A program made the translations under genes and the position numbers. 64,000 nucleotides of DNA, taken from positions 2,649,740 to 2,713,739 of the forward strand of contig JAIXMP010000001.1 of NCBI GenBank assembly GCA_025677815.1. Reading direction: 5' to 3'. Shown one piece after another: positions 1 to 12,383 of the stretch (the stretch's first letter is position 1; every line of letters begins with the position of its first letter). Below the pieces are notes generated by a model, which did not search any database, was not told the DNA's origin, and was given only the letters and a program-made list of their open reading frames with translations. This DNA comes from Phascolomyces articulosus. Taxonomy: Eukaryota > Mucoromycota > Mucoromycetes > Mucorales > Lichtheimiaceae.

Positions 1-1530
1 CACCAAAAGGAAGATCCTGTTGCCATTGAATCAACACAGCAACCTGCGATCATTGACGATCAGACGCCATTACCTGATGAAATGCCATCAGTGTCATTGG
101 AAAAGGAAAAAGAAGAAGATAATGAACCGAAAACAGCTATGGATTATTATATTATTGCTGTAGATAACGAAAGACAAGGAAAATTGGGTCAAGGTATAAG
201 TTATATAATATTGGGTTATTTGAAATTTTCTGAATATGAAAAAAAAAAATAATAATAACAAATCTGTATATGCATATATATCATAGCATTGGCATCCTAC
301 CGACGTGCATTCAAATTAGATCCTGATGTGGATTATCATTATAAACGGCATTATCAGAAACATATTGCACCCACATTTTCAAATACTACTGCGCCATCAT
401 CTACTACTGTTCCTGGTACAACATCAACAGCTACTACTGTTGCTGCGGTAAATGATAAAAAAGAGGCTACACAAGAATTTAGACATCTCGTACCTGTTGG
501 AAATGAATATATTACACCATCAGGAACACGAAAAGATCCACTAGAAGATCTTATTGAGGCTTTTACAAACGATCCAGTACCTTATCTTGCCGCAGTCGAA
601 TACAAACCTGTTCATGTCGCCAGGATACCCAGTGAAATATTGCTGCATGTCTTGCGGCATCTTATTTTACGCTCCGTCTCGTCGGTTGCTCAATTCGCTC
701 TTGTATGCAAAAACTTCTTTTTACTTACCCGTGCTCCATCATTGTGGCGTTTTGCCTCCGAACATGCTTTCAAATCACCGTACATGACGATCGAGACTTC
801 CCGTGATTTTCAAGCTGAATATGTTGAAAAGGTTTATAATGGGCATTGGATGCGTATGTTTATTGAACGTCCACGTATTCGTTATGATGGTATTTATATA
901 TCTACCTGTCATTATATAAGGTAATTTTTTTGTATTTAATTTCTTGGATAAATCAAATCATTCATCTCTTATTATTCTTTTCTTTGTAAACTAAATATTT
1001 TTTTTCTATATATATATTCCCTATATAATAAAAAAAAAAGACCTGGATCAAACGAAAATACTTACAACCAACCTGTCCATTTAGTTACATATTATCGATA
1101 CTTGCGATTTTTCCCTGATGGGACGATTCTCAAATATCTTTCTACGGATGAACCAGAGCATGTAGTTCGATTATTGACACCAGGGTTCAATCGACGCCAA
1201 GTATTCAGGGGTCGATTTGAACAAAATGAAGGTCGTTTATATGTTGAAATGAAGGATATTTTACGACCTAGGGAAGATTTTAGAATGGTTCTCAATATCA
1301 AGAGTACGCATCGTGGTAGACATAATAAATTGTCATGGGTGGAATATGCCAGTGTGACAGAAGGACATGAGGATGAGGATGAGACTTATTATGACTTGAA
1401 AATGATGAAGCCTTATTTTTTCAGTCATGTTAGAAGTTATGTTGTAGATCATCCACCGGAACCATTATCATTAGAAGGTCCATTGTCACGACGAAGTACT
1501 TCGCCTTCTGATGTTTTAGAAGAACAATAA
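1..1530 (+). CDS. FBXO9: F-box protein, FBXO9/Hrt3/Pof7 type (5' partial)
   Basis: The gene enters from the left edge. Exons 1-193, 287-920 and 1041-1530 join in frame and end at TAA 1528-1530. The first visible part is acidic and then gives a TPR-like segment (AVDNERQGKLGQALASYRRA) typical of the region before the F-box in FBXO9. The F-box follows (IPSEILLHVLRHL...LVCKNFFLLTRAPSLWR, about 610-760). After it comes the family's C-terminal beta-rich domain (RPRIRYDGIYISTCHYIRPG, then TYYRYLRFFPDGT across the second intron). By family knowledge, such proteins are substrate receptors of SCF (Skp1-cullin-F-box) ubiquitin ligases. The start codon and any N-terminal region lie outside the window. 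Both introns are short, A/T-rich and GT-AG. Family assignment is firm; the substrate is unknown. Confidence 0.88.
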
Positions 1531-3039
1531 TATTGTAATAAAGTATTATAATTATTTAACATGTATATGATACAATGAAGGGTTTTTTCTGATAGAAATC
1601 AAAAACTAATTATAAAAATAATTGGTTTCTGTGAACTACTTGTGATCAAAAACCATAAAACTACCCAACCTCATCTGTGAAAAATCTCCTACAATACTTC
1701 GTTAAAGTACTATTAGTAGTATGTCAATGGGAAAGCTGACCATTTAATTTATTAATAGACTTGGATGGATTTACTTTTGAGAATCCTTGGGATCAATTGA
1801 AATTGATGGTTTATGGTAAAGTCATATTCGACCAGCGATATTCTATGGTTTTTATCTACCCGGCTCCTCCCTTCAGAGCACAAACATCCAATTATAATAT
1901 GAAAATGTTTTGAGTTGTTGTTTTTTCTCTTTTACAGAAAACCTATCTTTTAATGAAGAATTCGTCGTTTCGTTGATAGGAATTAATGTTAAAAATCATA
2001 TAAGAGCCATTTTGATCCCTCATGGTGGGACTCTGTAGAGTTAGAAAACTTTTAGGCGATATAACAAGGTAATTCCTAACAATCAATGAGGTAACAAAAG
2101 AAAAAGTAGGATAATATGTTCAAATATCTTTTGACAGCAAATACTCTAAATTTGATAATTTCAGATGGAGATAAGCTAAGAATTGATTTCATTTTACAGA
2201 GAAAAAAAAACAACCCAGTTGATTGATCTTTATTAATTAGGTATAAAAAACACTAAAAACGATCATACTTATTTACACTTATTTACCATTTTCTTTTTAC
2301 TCTGGGTCTCTTTAGTCATTAATCTCATGTTTTTTGTGAGTAAAGGAGAACAATCACCACAACAACCAAATATTTTTCATCCAGCTCTTTTTTTTACATT
2401 TGGCATTTTTTTGAGGTTCATATCTTTTTAACTGTTTAAACAAATGTAGTACGTATGACAAATGTGCTTCTGTTTCTTTTTGATATACAATATTACCGAA
2501 GGATTCTTGGTCAGTGATCCTTGTGATACCTGGTGGAATGAAAACTGAAGCGACCTCATCGTGGCAGTTCGAAATGTCACTATGGTATTAAAATTAAAAA
2601 ATGTTGCATAAATAGTATACTTAATTAAGGAATTCAGCAACTACTTTAAAAAAAACCATTGAGAAACGTGAATATGTTTTTCTGTACTGTCTTCTAAATC
2701 ATCTATCCCTACAGCATTCTTCAGCAAGTCAATGATCCATTACTATGAATACTACTATATGGTATCATCATAATAGCTTATCATAAATATTCGTATCAGC
2801 AACAGATAGAAAAAAACGCTAGAAATCACTTAAAAGTGATAAACCCATGTTTTCCAACAGCATTGAGAGAAATATAATCCAACCGAAGTGTGTATTTTAT
2901 TGGTAGACCCGAGTATTTTTCAATTGTTTCAAATCTTTTTTTTTTTCGACTCCTTTTTTTTTGCATAATTTTTTTTATTATTTTAAACCACACTCTCTCT
3001 TTCTCATATTGACCTGAAAATTCCACTCCAACCATTATA
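1531..3039. other. intergenic, no gene seen
   Basis: About 1.5 kb of AT-rich DNA between two plus-strand genes. Small ORFs on either strand show no codon pattern, splice logic or recognisable motif. The last 100 bases before 3040 are a C/T-rich tract that probably contains the 5' UTR or promoter of the next gene. Confidence 0.5.
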
Positions 3040-4200
3040 ATGACATCCCATTCCTCAGCATTAATGACAGCTTATCGTGATCATGTGGAAGCAACCACAC
3101 GACTTATTCGTATAGCACTTGCACTTGAATGGACTATTTTGACGCGATTTATTGTAGGAGTGATTGTCGCGACTTGGTTTTCTATCGTTTATCTTGTTTG
3201 GACTCTGCGTCATGTTCAAAAGATTGATCAAGTTTGGGAAAGTCTAAATAAGCCAGTAATTAAATTATTTCGACCAAGAATATTTGCTTTTTTACATGGC
3301 AATATCAATCCTTTTGTTAAATCATTGGGTATTGCTATTTTTTTTTTTTTTGTTTTTCTTCTTTTAAAGAATAATTTCTCACCCATCTATCATCTATGAA
3401 GACAATATGATCTCAATAATAGATGATGATGTCCTGAACAGGAAAGAATAGAAAAATTGGATAGTAGTGTGACTCATCTTATATTATCATTCTAGATATT
3501 CGTGTTTCAACCTTTTCCAAAGGGTTTTGTACAGCTATTTTAAGGGTAACTCCTTTTTAAATGTAGTTATATATAAAATGAACAGGCTGGATAAGAATAT
3601 ACTCAATATATTTTATAATACTTTTATTACAAAAAGAATCGACGATATAATAGAGACCAATTTAAAAAGTATGTTTTTTTTTCTTTTGGGTTTGGACCCC
3701 ATGGGAATATATATGAGAACGAAGAAGATGGAATTAAATCATAAATATAATATTCATCATAGTATTCATTCATCGGCCATTGTTTTATTTGCTCAAACAG
3801 TGGGAGATTTGGCATTACAAAGTATTTTGAAAAAGAATCAATCAGCTACTTTGACTACTATGACGATGAAGGTAAATATATGTATTTCATTAGGATATAG
3901 AATATATATATATATATATATGTTGGATAAGACATTGATTAATTATTATTTTTTTTGATCAACAAGTATAAGAAGAAATATGCAGCACATGATGGATCAT
4001 TACTTACAGCTACTTCGGATCAATTTCAATTATTCATGAACGAAGAAAAGACGACTGATCTATCATCCACCGATAACCATAATAATACAACTAGAAGGGT
4101 GATGACTATTCCAATGCAAGTAGTCATTAAGGATTATATGTTAGATACAGTGGCAATTGCTAATTTTGAATGGGAAATCCTTCACACATCAGATGCATGA
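3040..4200 (+). CDS. hotdog-fold thioesterase-like protein (DUF4442-like)
   Basis: Exons 3040-3328, 3496-3545, about 3725-3871 and 3967-4200 give roughly 239 aa and stay in phase. An N-terminal hydrophobic segment (FIVGVIVATWFSIVYLVW) suggests a membrane anchor. It is followed by a region resembling the DUF4442/PaaI-like hotdog fold: a strand with FSKGFCTAILR, then a helix beginning NIHHSIHSSAIVLFAQTVGD. That position is where family members usually have an N-H-x-G-T/S-x-H-A-like active-site helix. A basic segment (YKKKYAAHDGSLLTATS) follows. Family members act on acyl thioesters, but no substrate can be read from the sequence. The third exon's acceptor is ambiguous: AG at 3723-3724 or 3726-3727, which differ by one codon. 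Domain call moderate, enzymatic activity unproven. Confidence 0.55.
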
Positions 4201-4797
4201 ACCAAAAAATCTTTTTTTTGTACAACCCCAAAATGAACTTTATTTTTTTTTTACTCCTCTTTCATGTATAATCATATTCCACCCCCAACAAAAAAAAAAG
4301 TAAGTCTACTTTTTCATCCTCATACATTTATTTTATAACATTATTCATTTCTTCATATTATCATCATCCTTCCATTATCATTTCTTCATATCATTATCAT
4401 TTTATATATTATATTTATATATATATATATGCAAAATCATGTATGACCAAAAAATAAAAATAAAAAAAAGACGGGCTTATGATCAAAAGTGAAATCCACT
4501 CCGAGAATGAAAACATTCAGTCAAGTTTTCTTGGGCCCTTTTTTTTTTCGGTGCTTTCCTTCTTTCTCCTTTTCTCACTTTTAGCTTTCTGAGCTTTTAT
4601 ATATATATATATATATATATATAATAGAGTAACACACACACTACAACCACCTTACACACACGCACGCACGTACACCACACAGATTTCTCAAACTTTTCCT
4701 TTTTGTTTGTTACTACCTCTTTTTCTTTCTTTTTCTTTTTTTTTTTTTTGTTACTTTACACACTTTATATTAACATACGCGTCTTTTTTTACCTGTC
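4201..4797. promoter_or_regulatory. intergenic/5' region with TA and CA repeats
   Basis: Between the hotdog gene and the next start codon. It holds a (TA)n run at about 4599-4622, a CA-rich stretch (about 4630-4682) and long C/T tracts just before ATG 4798, the pattern seen upstream of several genes in this window. No specific operator can be named. Confidence 0.35.
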
Positions 4798-6771
4798 ATG
4801 GCGGAGAACTTGTTTGAGTTTTCTCAGGTACGAAAACTTGTGAACCAAAAGAATGAAATAAAATTATAAAATAAAATATAAACCATAAAAAAAGAGATCA
4901 CGTAAAATATAATCTTAATGACAAGTTCTATAATAACCCATCTAAACTTTGATAGATTAAAAATGAACAAAGTAGTGCTGCTCCTAATTTAGGTCGACGT
5001 TATTTACCCATAAGAAAGGTAAAAGAAACTTTTTTTTAAGAAAAAAATAACCATATATGGGACAAGAATATACAAAAACCTATAAACATACTTACTTTTA
5101 TATCCTTTCTCCTTCCTCAACTCTATGGATATGTATCCACCACCACCATTATTATTATTATTAAGAATGCATGTATTGTTTGCAGTATATGTTTTACTTG
5201 TTCTAAAGTACGTTATTCTACTTTATTTTTATGATTTGATTTGATATGGAGAAAATGGAAGAAACAAAAGTAAAGAACAAAAAACTAATACTAAAAAAAA
5301 ATAAAAATAAAAAAAAAACTTAAAAAAGTATTATGCAGAAGATTGTACTTGTAGTGAAAGTCAACCTCGAAGGGGTAAAAACTTACCTGATGGTACATTG
5401 GATTCACGAGCCAAGAAACTTCATCCACAGGACAATGATTATGAATTTTCAATCAAATGGTTGACAGAACATGCTCATGCCACTCATCGCGATGAACATG
5501 GCCAAGTCGTTGGATTAAGGGAATTACCAGAAGTGTCGTTATGTAAAGCTCATAGTAGTACACTTTATAGGGCACAAAAAAAACATGAACGAGTGAATCA
5601 ACAATTATCTCCACCACCACCTTTTGCTACAAGTTCTTCTACAACGTCCTCCTCCAATCCAAATCATAATACACAACATCATCATCATCCTTCTTCATCT
5701 TCTTCTACTTCTCATCATCCATTACCACCTCCTCCACAACCTTCGTCATCAACAACAGCCACTTCAACGGCAACAAATACAGCTTTTTCGCCATCACCAG
5801 ATTATATGATGGATGTAGAATTACATCGTCATCCTCCTCCTCCTCCATCTCATCCTCATCCATCCAATATGGAACAACAACATCCTTATTATCATCATAC
5901 ACCCCCACCTCCACCTCCATTGCAACAGCAACAACAACAACAGCAACCCACACAACCTTATATGAGTAATTTGGCTGCAAAAGTACGTAATATTAATCAT
6001 CCACCTTTTCAAGGCGAAATGCCTGATTTTTCAGCCATGTCAAGTTCTACTTCATTGAAACGTAAACGAACAGAAAGTATGGCTCGATCCAGTGCTTCTA
6101 CTCCATTATTAGCCCATCCATATCATTCACCTTCTTCTCCAATACCCCATGTTGATTTTAATCAACAATTACCACCATTACATCAACAACAACAACAACC
6201 TCAACCTCAAGCATCACCAAGAACTGTGTCATTATCATCGTTACCCTTTCGAAGAACACAACCACCACCTCCACCTCCTTCATCTTCTACTACGAATGAT
6301 GCTAATTCTCCTGGTGTGAGTTCCAATAGACGCATGTCATTTCCACATTATTCACAACAACCTCCATCTTCCTCATCTTCTTCCTCTCATCCACAACAAC
6401 AAGGAGGAGGACCTTTACCACCTTCTACTTATTCATCTCCATCCCCTTCTTTGGAACCTTTTAATGCATTGATTGTGGATACAGTGTCATTAAAAACACA
6501 AAATAATAATAGTAATACACCTGAATATTTGATCAAGAATTTGGCGATTACGGATACTTTTACTTTTCGTGAATTGTTAAGTGAAGCGGATATTATTGGA
6601 TCCCCTCCACCAGGGAAAAGGATTGTAATTTCGGATGATAAGCAAGAACGTATCTTTCCTTTGGATCAAGCCATTCGTAGTGTTATTCGTCGACCTGTCA
6701 CACCACATGTTGAACTTTGGCTCAGTTTGAACGATAAACCGTCGATCGATTGGAGTTCATATCATTCATAA
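4798..6771 (+). CDS. orphan Cys-cluster, Pro/Ser/His/Gln-rich protein
   Basis: Four exons (4798-4827, 4956-5018, 5166-5207, 5329-6771), each a whole number of codons, give 525 aa. Residues about 32-60 carry a dense cysteine cluster, C-x2-C-x2-C-x2-C then C-x-C (NACIVCSICFTCSK followed by EDCTCSE). This looks like a small zinc-binding module and is split across the third and fourth exons. A basic and charged segment follows (SRAKKLHPQDNDYEFSIKW). Then comes about 250 aa of low complexity with Pro, Ser, His and Gln runs and a possible nuclear localisation signal (LKRKRTES). The last 110 aa return to ordered composition (YLIKNLAITDTFTFRELL...PVTPHVELWLSL), suggesting a C-terminal globular domain. 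I do not recognise the family. The layout suggests a nuclear regulator, which is inference. The track-visible ATG-less ORF alone would miss the cysteine module. Confidence 0.7.
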
Positions 6772-7076
6772 ATTTTTCTTTTAATTTTTCTTTCAATTTT
6801 TCTTTTGTTGCATTTCTTTCGCTTTCTTTGTCTGTAACCACTTCTGCATTCTTTATTAGAATTATTTTTTCTTCTTTTTAGCAACTCTTTGAACAACTTC
6901 ATAAAAAAAAAGTTTTTTTTCTTTTCTTTTACAATATATTCATCCACACACACAACACAAACACAAACACAACTTCAATCTCATATAACACACTACATTC
7001 AAACAGTACCCTCTTTTTTTTTTCTACATAAAAAACCAACCTTTTTATATATATATAAATATATTTAAAAAACAGA
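6772..7076. other. intergenic, C/T-rich then A/T-rich
   Basis: About 305 bases with T-rich repeats, a CA-rich patch near 6945-6975 and a TA run before ATG 7077. It probably combines the 3' end of the preceding gene and the promoter/5' UTR of the next. No gene is visible. Confidence 0.4.
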
Positions 7077-7790
7077 ATGTCATCATCAGATCAAAAAGAA
7101 GATTCTCAACAAAATGTGCCTCGAATGACTTTACTCGATCCTTCAAGTAAAATCTAAATTTCATTTCGATATTTATTTTTCATTCTTTCGAAAAAAAAAA
7201 AACGAACTGGGAAATGATTAATGGATTGAGGACTATATTTATAATCTATATTATTATTATTTTTTAGATCGTACACTAAACGTTCCTGAATTTCCTTCTC
7301 GTAATGGACCTCAACGTCTTTATGCAGCTGCAACTAAACAACCCAAAGGAAGAAAAAAAGTGATTTTAGAACCGGGTCATTCACCATTGGATTGGGCACG
7401 ATTGAAAAGTTCAGGTCAAGATCTTCGAGGAGTAAGTCAATTGGGAAAATATACTTTGGAAGATTTGAAACAACACAAATCACCCGATGATGCTTGGACA
7501 GCTATCCAGGGCAAAGTATATAATATGACACCTTATCTTAAATTTCATCCTGGTGGTGTCAAGGATTTAATGCGTATTGCAGGTCGTGATGGTACAAAAT
7601 TATTTAGTAAGTATACATATATCTTCTTTATCCATCTATTTTTTTTTTTACAGAAATATAGGAGCTGATGAATAATTAACTCATTATCATTCATTTCTTC
7701 ATGGTTACACAAGTGCTGACGCATTCATGGGTCAATGCCGAGTTTATGTTAGATGCATGTTTTGTAGGTTTCCTTGTACAAGGTCCCTAA
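7077..7790 (+). CDS. cytochrome b5 heme-binding domain protein (Ncb5or/Irc21-type)
   Basis: Exons 7077-7146, 7268-7606 and 7714-7790 give 161 aa. The segment GHSPLDWARLKSSGQDLRG just before the heme domain is the signature linker of the NADH-cytochrome b5 oxidoreductase (CYB5R4) and yeast Irc21 group. The b5 domain carries FHPGG (axial His about residue 117) and the second axial His in FMLTHSW (about residue 140). The 23-residue spacing between the two fits the Ncb5or branch. The third exon is needed for the second heme ligand and ends FVGFLVQGP. There is no reductase domain, so it probably accepts electrons from a separate reductase. It has no signal peptide or tail anchor, so a cytosolic place is likely. 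Confidence 0.82.
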
Positions 7791-7976
7791 AACTTCCTTA
7801 TTCGTTTTCTTGTTTTTTTTCTCATCCATTTTCTGATAAATATTATTATTATTATTATTATTTATACACATACCATTTTCATATATATTTATATAAACAC
7901 ATCATTTGATATTTCATTTTTATTATTATTCTTTTCTTTTACTATTTCATAATTTTTTATCAATCAACAAACAAAA

Positions 7977-8276
7977 ATGCCATCTTCACCAGGATTTTGG
8001 AATCCTAGACCAAAACCTCCTGCACCCGGATCTATGTATACTGAACAAAAAAAAGGAGAACAATCATTTTGGTATCCTAGGTGCGATAAATATTATTATT
8101 TTGATATATAGTATATAGTTTCTTTTTTTAATCATGATATCATTTCTTTTATTATTATTATTAGACAATATGATATGTCTGCTGTAGCATGGGGAGATAA
8201 AGAATTATGGTCACAAAAGGATCCACCAGATGAAATTCAATATACTTATTGGAAGAAACCTGCTGCTAAAAAGTAA
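7977..8276 (+). CDS. small orphan protein, 71 aa
   Basis: ATG at 7977 follows an AAACAAAA context. Exon 1 ends at 8080 (TATCCTAG before GTGCGA) and exon 2 runs 8165-8276. The junction restores an Arg codon. The product is rich in Trp, Pro, Tyr and Lys (GFWNPRPKPPAPG near the N-terminus, YWKKPAAKK at the C-terminus) with no membrane segment. It lies 186 bases after the cytochrome b5 gene on the same strand. The intron with clean GT-AG borders and a preserved frame argue that it is real. The size and composition recall small accessory subunits of membrane complexes, but I do not recognise it. Confidence 0.6.
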
Positions 8277-10859
8277 TAAGATCAACGCATATAATAATGC
8301 TACTACTTTCTTATTACTACTCCATTTATTTTTATGCATCCTTTATAATGATCTATTTTCTTTGTCCATAGTTATAAAGTATATTGATTTCTACCTATTA
8401 AGAAAAAAATAATAATAATAAAGGATATAAGAGGAAATCATTTTTCTTTTGTTATAACATATTTTATAATTTATGTGGTTGTGTTCTAAATATATTCATA
8501 CGCATAGAACAATATATAAACTCTAGCTTTACACATGTTTATAATCGGGTTTATCATCGGCTACAGATCGATTACAAAAAAAAAAGGTGGATTATTAATC
8601 TTGGCACATTACTGTTTCTCTCTCTTTATTTTTTTACATGTTGTCGGTAGGTTCTTCCTTTAAGGTATTAATTTAATGATTTCACATTTATTTATAACTT
8701 TTTTTTATATGACGTTTTATAATGCAGTGTGTAATACTTGCATATATATGTAAGTGTACATTCAAAAAGTCTGCTGGGCGATGCCTCCAATTTACACTTT
8801 GGTGTAAAAATTAATTTCATATGAATTTGTTCACAACATAGGGTCCGTTTCTTTTTTTAAAACAACCAATGAAGTGCTGAGCATGCTTTTATTATTTTGC
8901 TGCAGTGTCTGTATCTTTATGTGCGTAAAAAAGTGCTGTGACCACCAATAACATTGGATTTATCTTTTAGTAACATAATAATATTTGAGTGACGATATGT
9001 GGCTGATACTATTAAAAAAATGAGGATATCCTTCAAGTAATAAAACGTAATATTAACAGGCAAAGTTATCTCAATCAAAGTATGCTGTATCTTCAAAAGA
9101 GACTTTCAACATAATTATCAATAGGACATGTTAGATTCATTCTTTACAATTGAATTGATACTATACTTTTAATTTAAAATTAATGACAGTAATATGGAAT
9201 TAGTTTATATAATAATAATAGACTATTTGAATCATAACACTTTTTTGAAACATTTAACTTATAATGACACGTTCGATGCATATTGATTGTTTTTTTTTTG
9301 AATGTCTTTGAAAAGCAATATAGAATGCTAATACATCGTTGCTGAATTGAAAAATATCTATTTATCAGAATAATCTCTTTTTCTAACGCTAAAGCCGTTG
9401 GAATATGCAAGATAATGACTATTATGTAAGCAGTGTTTGGACAGTTTTCATTCAATGTCCTATGCTTACTTTCTTTTCTAATTATATATTTCATTCTTGA
9501 CAACATCATAAAAAATCTACCCAAATACATATATTATATACCAATAGATGATGTGTAAGATTTTGTACAAGGAAACCTGAAGTACTTTTTTATATCATGA
9601 TAATATGATATATCACTCTGAAACAAAAAAAAAAAAATGAACAATAACATGCACAAATTCCATTGTTTCAATCTATGACGCAATATCACAACCCCTACGG
9701 CATAAATTTATTAATGGCACAACAATAGCATCTGAACATTATTTTTGCTTCATGGGCGCACAATAAAAGAACCCATCTCTTCCCGTGACCTCAATGATTA
9801 AAGGGTCATTATTATAGTTGTTGCATTCACAATCTACGTATGAAACACATTAGGGAATGAGAGATGGAACAATAAATAATTGGGGGTGGGGATTTTTCAT
9901 GCAGTGTTTTACTCTTCGTAGTAAGTTTCAGATCATATATATCAAAAAAGGGTTCATCATTCTTCTGCTACTTACTCACTAACCAAAAGAAGGGAGGACA
10001 GGCTGCATCTACTACTTAACTTTCCCATCGATAGTAATAAAATAGAACAGTACTGTTTATTATTAGATATTTTTAATATAAAAATATATACAACGTATCC
10101 AAGAAACATTGTTGGGTACTAATCGCTACTTTATTCTTGAATAGATATAGGAAGATAGAAACATATTCTTGGCAAAGCGGCGATTGTATATCAGTGTTGA
10201 TATAAATAAAATCCAAAAAGCACAGCTGCTCAGCACCACTATACCATATCCAATCGTCATCTATTCCCTAATAAAGATGGCTCCTATCCACATTTTATTA
10301 TTTCGTACCTAATATATATCATTTTTACTATCATACGTCAAGTTTCGGTAGGATAAGGCAAGTTCTGATAAATCAAAAACAATAAAAATACTATCAAAAC
10401 GAGAATGCAATATCTAGTGCGTTCATCATTTCATTTGGGATGGCTTGTACAATGATTATACTATGTGCCTTTATAATTATTGTTATTAAAAATGGCAAAC
10501 TCCAAGGAAGTACTATCCTGTTTCAATAGTAGGACATTATATGTGAATGTTCCCAAGATATAAATGTACTATTGTAGTTGACCAGTACGCTGATTCAGCA
10601 AAACATATATATAGACAACAAATAAGTATTATAGATTCATATCAAATTACAACTTGGATATTCCTTTGAACTCAAAACATGATATTGCAGTGGAAGTACC
10701 TCTTTGGATGGGTGATGGATCAAAATCTCCCGAAAATTTTATCAGAGGGAACAGAAAATATATGCAAAACCCAGCTTTTAGGACAACAAAAAAAAATTTA
10801 AGTTTTATTATTTTCCTTTCTCCTTGTCAAAGTTTCCATCCAACTTTAAACTATTTACT
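8277..10859. other. long intergenic region, no gene seen
   Basis: About 2.6 kb of AT-rich sequence between two plus-strand genes. The longest open frames (for example 9180-9530 minus, 10654-10881 plus) have compositions expected of random AT-rich DNA and no flanking exons that extend them. I see no tRNA, transposon termini or CRISPR-like repeats. Confidence 0.5.
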
Positions 10860-11914
10860 ATGGCGACAGAAGACGTTGTAAAAAAAAGTCAAAAGAAAGA
10901 TAAAAAAGAGAAAAAAGAAAAGAAGTCTAGTAAAAAGGTAAGTTCATTTTTTAAAAAGATTCATTTTCTATTGTCATTGAGATCTAAAAAAAACCATAAC
11001 TGATCTGATACAAAATGACGAGAATCTATTGAATAAACATTGGGGATCTTTAACGCGTATGGAACCTTAAATGATTTATTTTACTAAAAATAGGAAAAGA
11101 AAGAGCTAATAAAAGAGAAAGAAGAAGTAACAACCTCAGAGACAAATTCAAAAGAAGAGAAAAAGAAGAAAAAGGAAAAGAAACGAAAGGCAAGAGAAGA
11201 TGAAGATGCCGAGTCAAATAAGAAACCAAAGATATATGTCCCAGGTAAAAAAAAAGAAACATGATTAATTTGTGTGGTGGCCCACTTTATATATATATAT
11301 ATATACAAATCATCTGATTATTTATTTATAAAAGACGGGATTCAATACCTTCGAACCTTTCATTCTGATAAAAATGAATGGAAATTTAAAAAAATGAGCC
11401 AAGTTTGGTGTTTACAACACATGTATGACGAGAATGTGGTAAGGTTTTTTTTTTATTTTTATTTTTCTTTGGTGCCGGTGGGGGGGGAGGAAGGATTAAA
11501 TCATAGAGTTGTTATCATGTTTGATTAAAAATGAAAAGACAAATTTGGATTTATATAATATAGATGAAGGAGGATGATTTTAAGATTATGTTGGATTATA
11601 TGAAAGATATGAAAGGACAAGCTCGTACGGTAAGGAGATTTAGCTTTCTTTTTTTTTTTTTGTGGCGTAAAAAATTATAATATATTCATTTATGATTGTA
11701 ATTATATTAGAAAACATTACGTGAAGCACAAGATAAGATACCCCCAGAGCCCACAGACGTTGATAACGATGTTTTTGATGCAGAAGCAGCATTGAATGCA
11801 GTACCCATTTCCACTACACCAGAAACATCTTCACAACAAGAAGATGAAGGACATGAAGATGATACACCCATGATCAAACGAGCCCGAGCTATTGTAAAAG
11901 TATTAATAGTTTAA
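10860..11914 (+). CDS. WKF-domain protein, C7orf50-like (ribosome biogenesis)
   Basis: Five exons (10860-10937, 11094-11244, 11335-11438, 11564-11629, 11711-11914) give 200 aa. The N-terminal 75 residues are an extremely Lys/Glu-rich, probably nucleolar basic tract. The WKF domain follows (GIQYLRTFHSDKNEWKFKKM, then SQVWCLQHMYDENV), continued by a helical part (DFKIMLDYMKDMKGQART) and an acidic tail. The motif W-K-F-x-K followed by a W-x-L-x-H-M-Y pattern is diagnostic of the C7orf50 family. From memory, a yeast member binds 25S rRNA in early 60S precursors. The C-terminus ends RAIVKVLIV at TAA 11912-11914. Family assignment is strong; the exact ribosomal role is inferred. Confidence 0.82.
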
Positions 11915-12383
11915 TAGTTTTAGTTATTTAATTAAGGATATTGATAATAATAATGATGATGATGATTTATGGGTAATAAAAAAAATGCATTGTTACGGAA
12001 GTGGCAACAAATTTGGCGAATTACCGGATTGGTAAGTTTGGGGGGAGGGAAGGGTGGTTTTTAAGGTAGTGCAAATATGTTGCAGCACCTTACTTAACAC
12101 ACCATACATGAAATTATACACAGCACACCATATATAAAATAAATACACACACAATTACAACAACAAACATAAATAACCACACCCAAAAAAAAACCTCCTT
12201 TTTTTTTAGGTTTTAGTTACAAAAAAGAGCTTCTCCTTTATTTTTTAAACACGTAGCCTTTTTTTTTTCTGCTTTTCTTTTTTTCTTTCTTTCTTTTTTT
12301 TTAACCTTCTTTTTCTTATTCATTCTGTTTTTTTTTTTTTTTTTTTTTACAAACAATCATTATAATTTATATATTTATATATT
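11915..12383. promoter_or_regulatory. intergenic/5' UTR of GATA-PHD gene
   Basis: About 470 bases. After a short GAT-repeat patch it becomes A/C-rich and then strongly T/C-rich, with T runs up to about 20 at 12329-12350 just before ATG 12384. The pyrimidine-rich leader resembles those of other genes here. No specific binding site can be named. Confidence 0.4.

Noticed and set aside
3546..3724. Small extra exon near 3655-3669 in the hotdog gene
   Set aside because: Every reading of that piece introduces a stop in phase; skipping it to the acceptor at 3724 keeps a family-like helix in frame.
9180..9530. 116-codon minus-strand open frame
   Set aside because: Composition is that of AT-rich random sequence (Ile, Leu, Lys, Tyr), with no motif, no plausible extending exons and no neighbours suggesting a gene.
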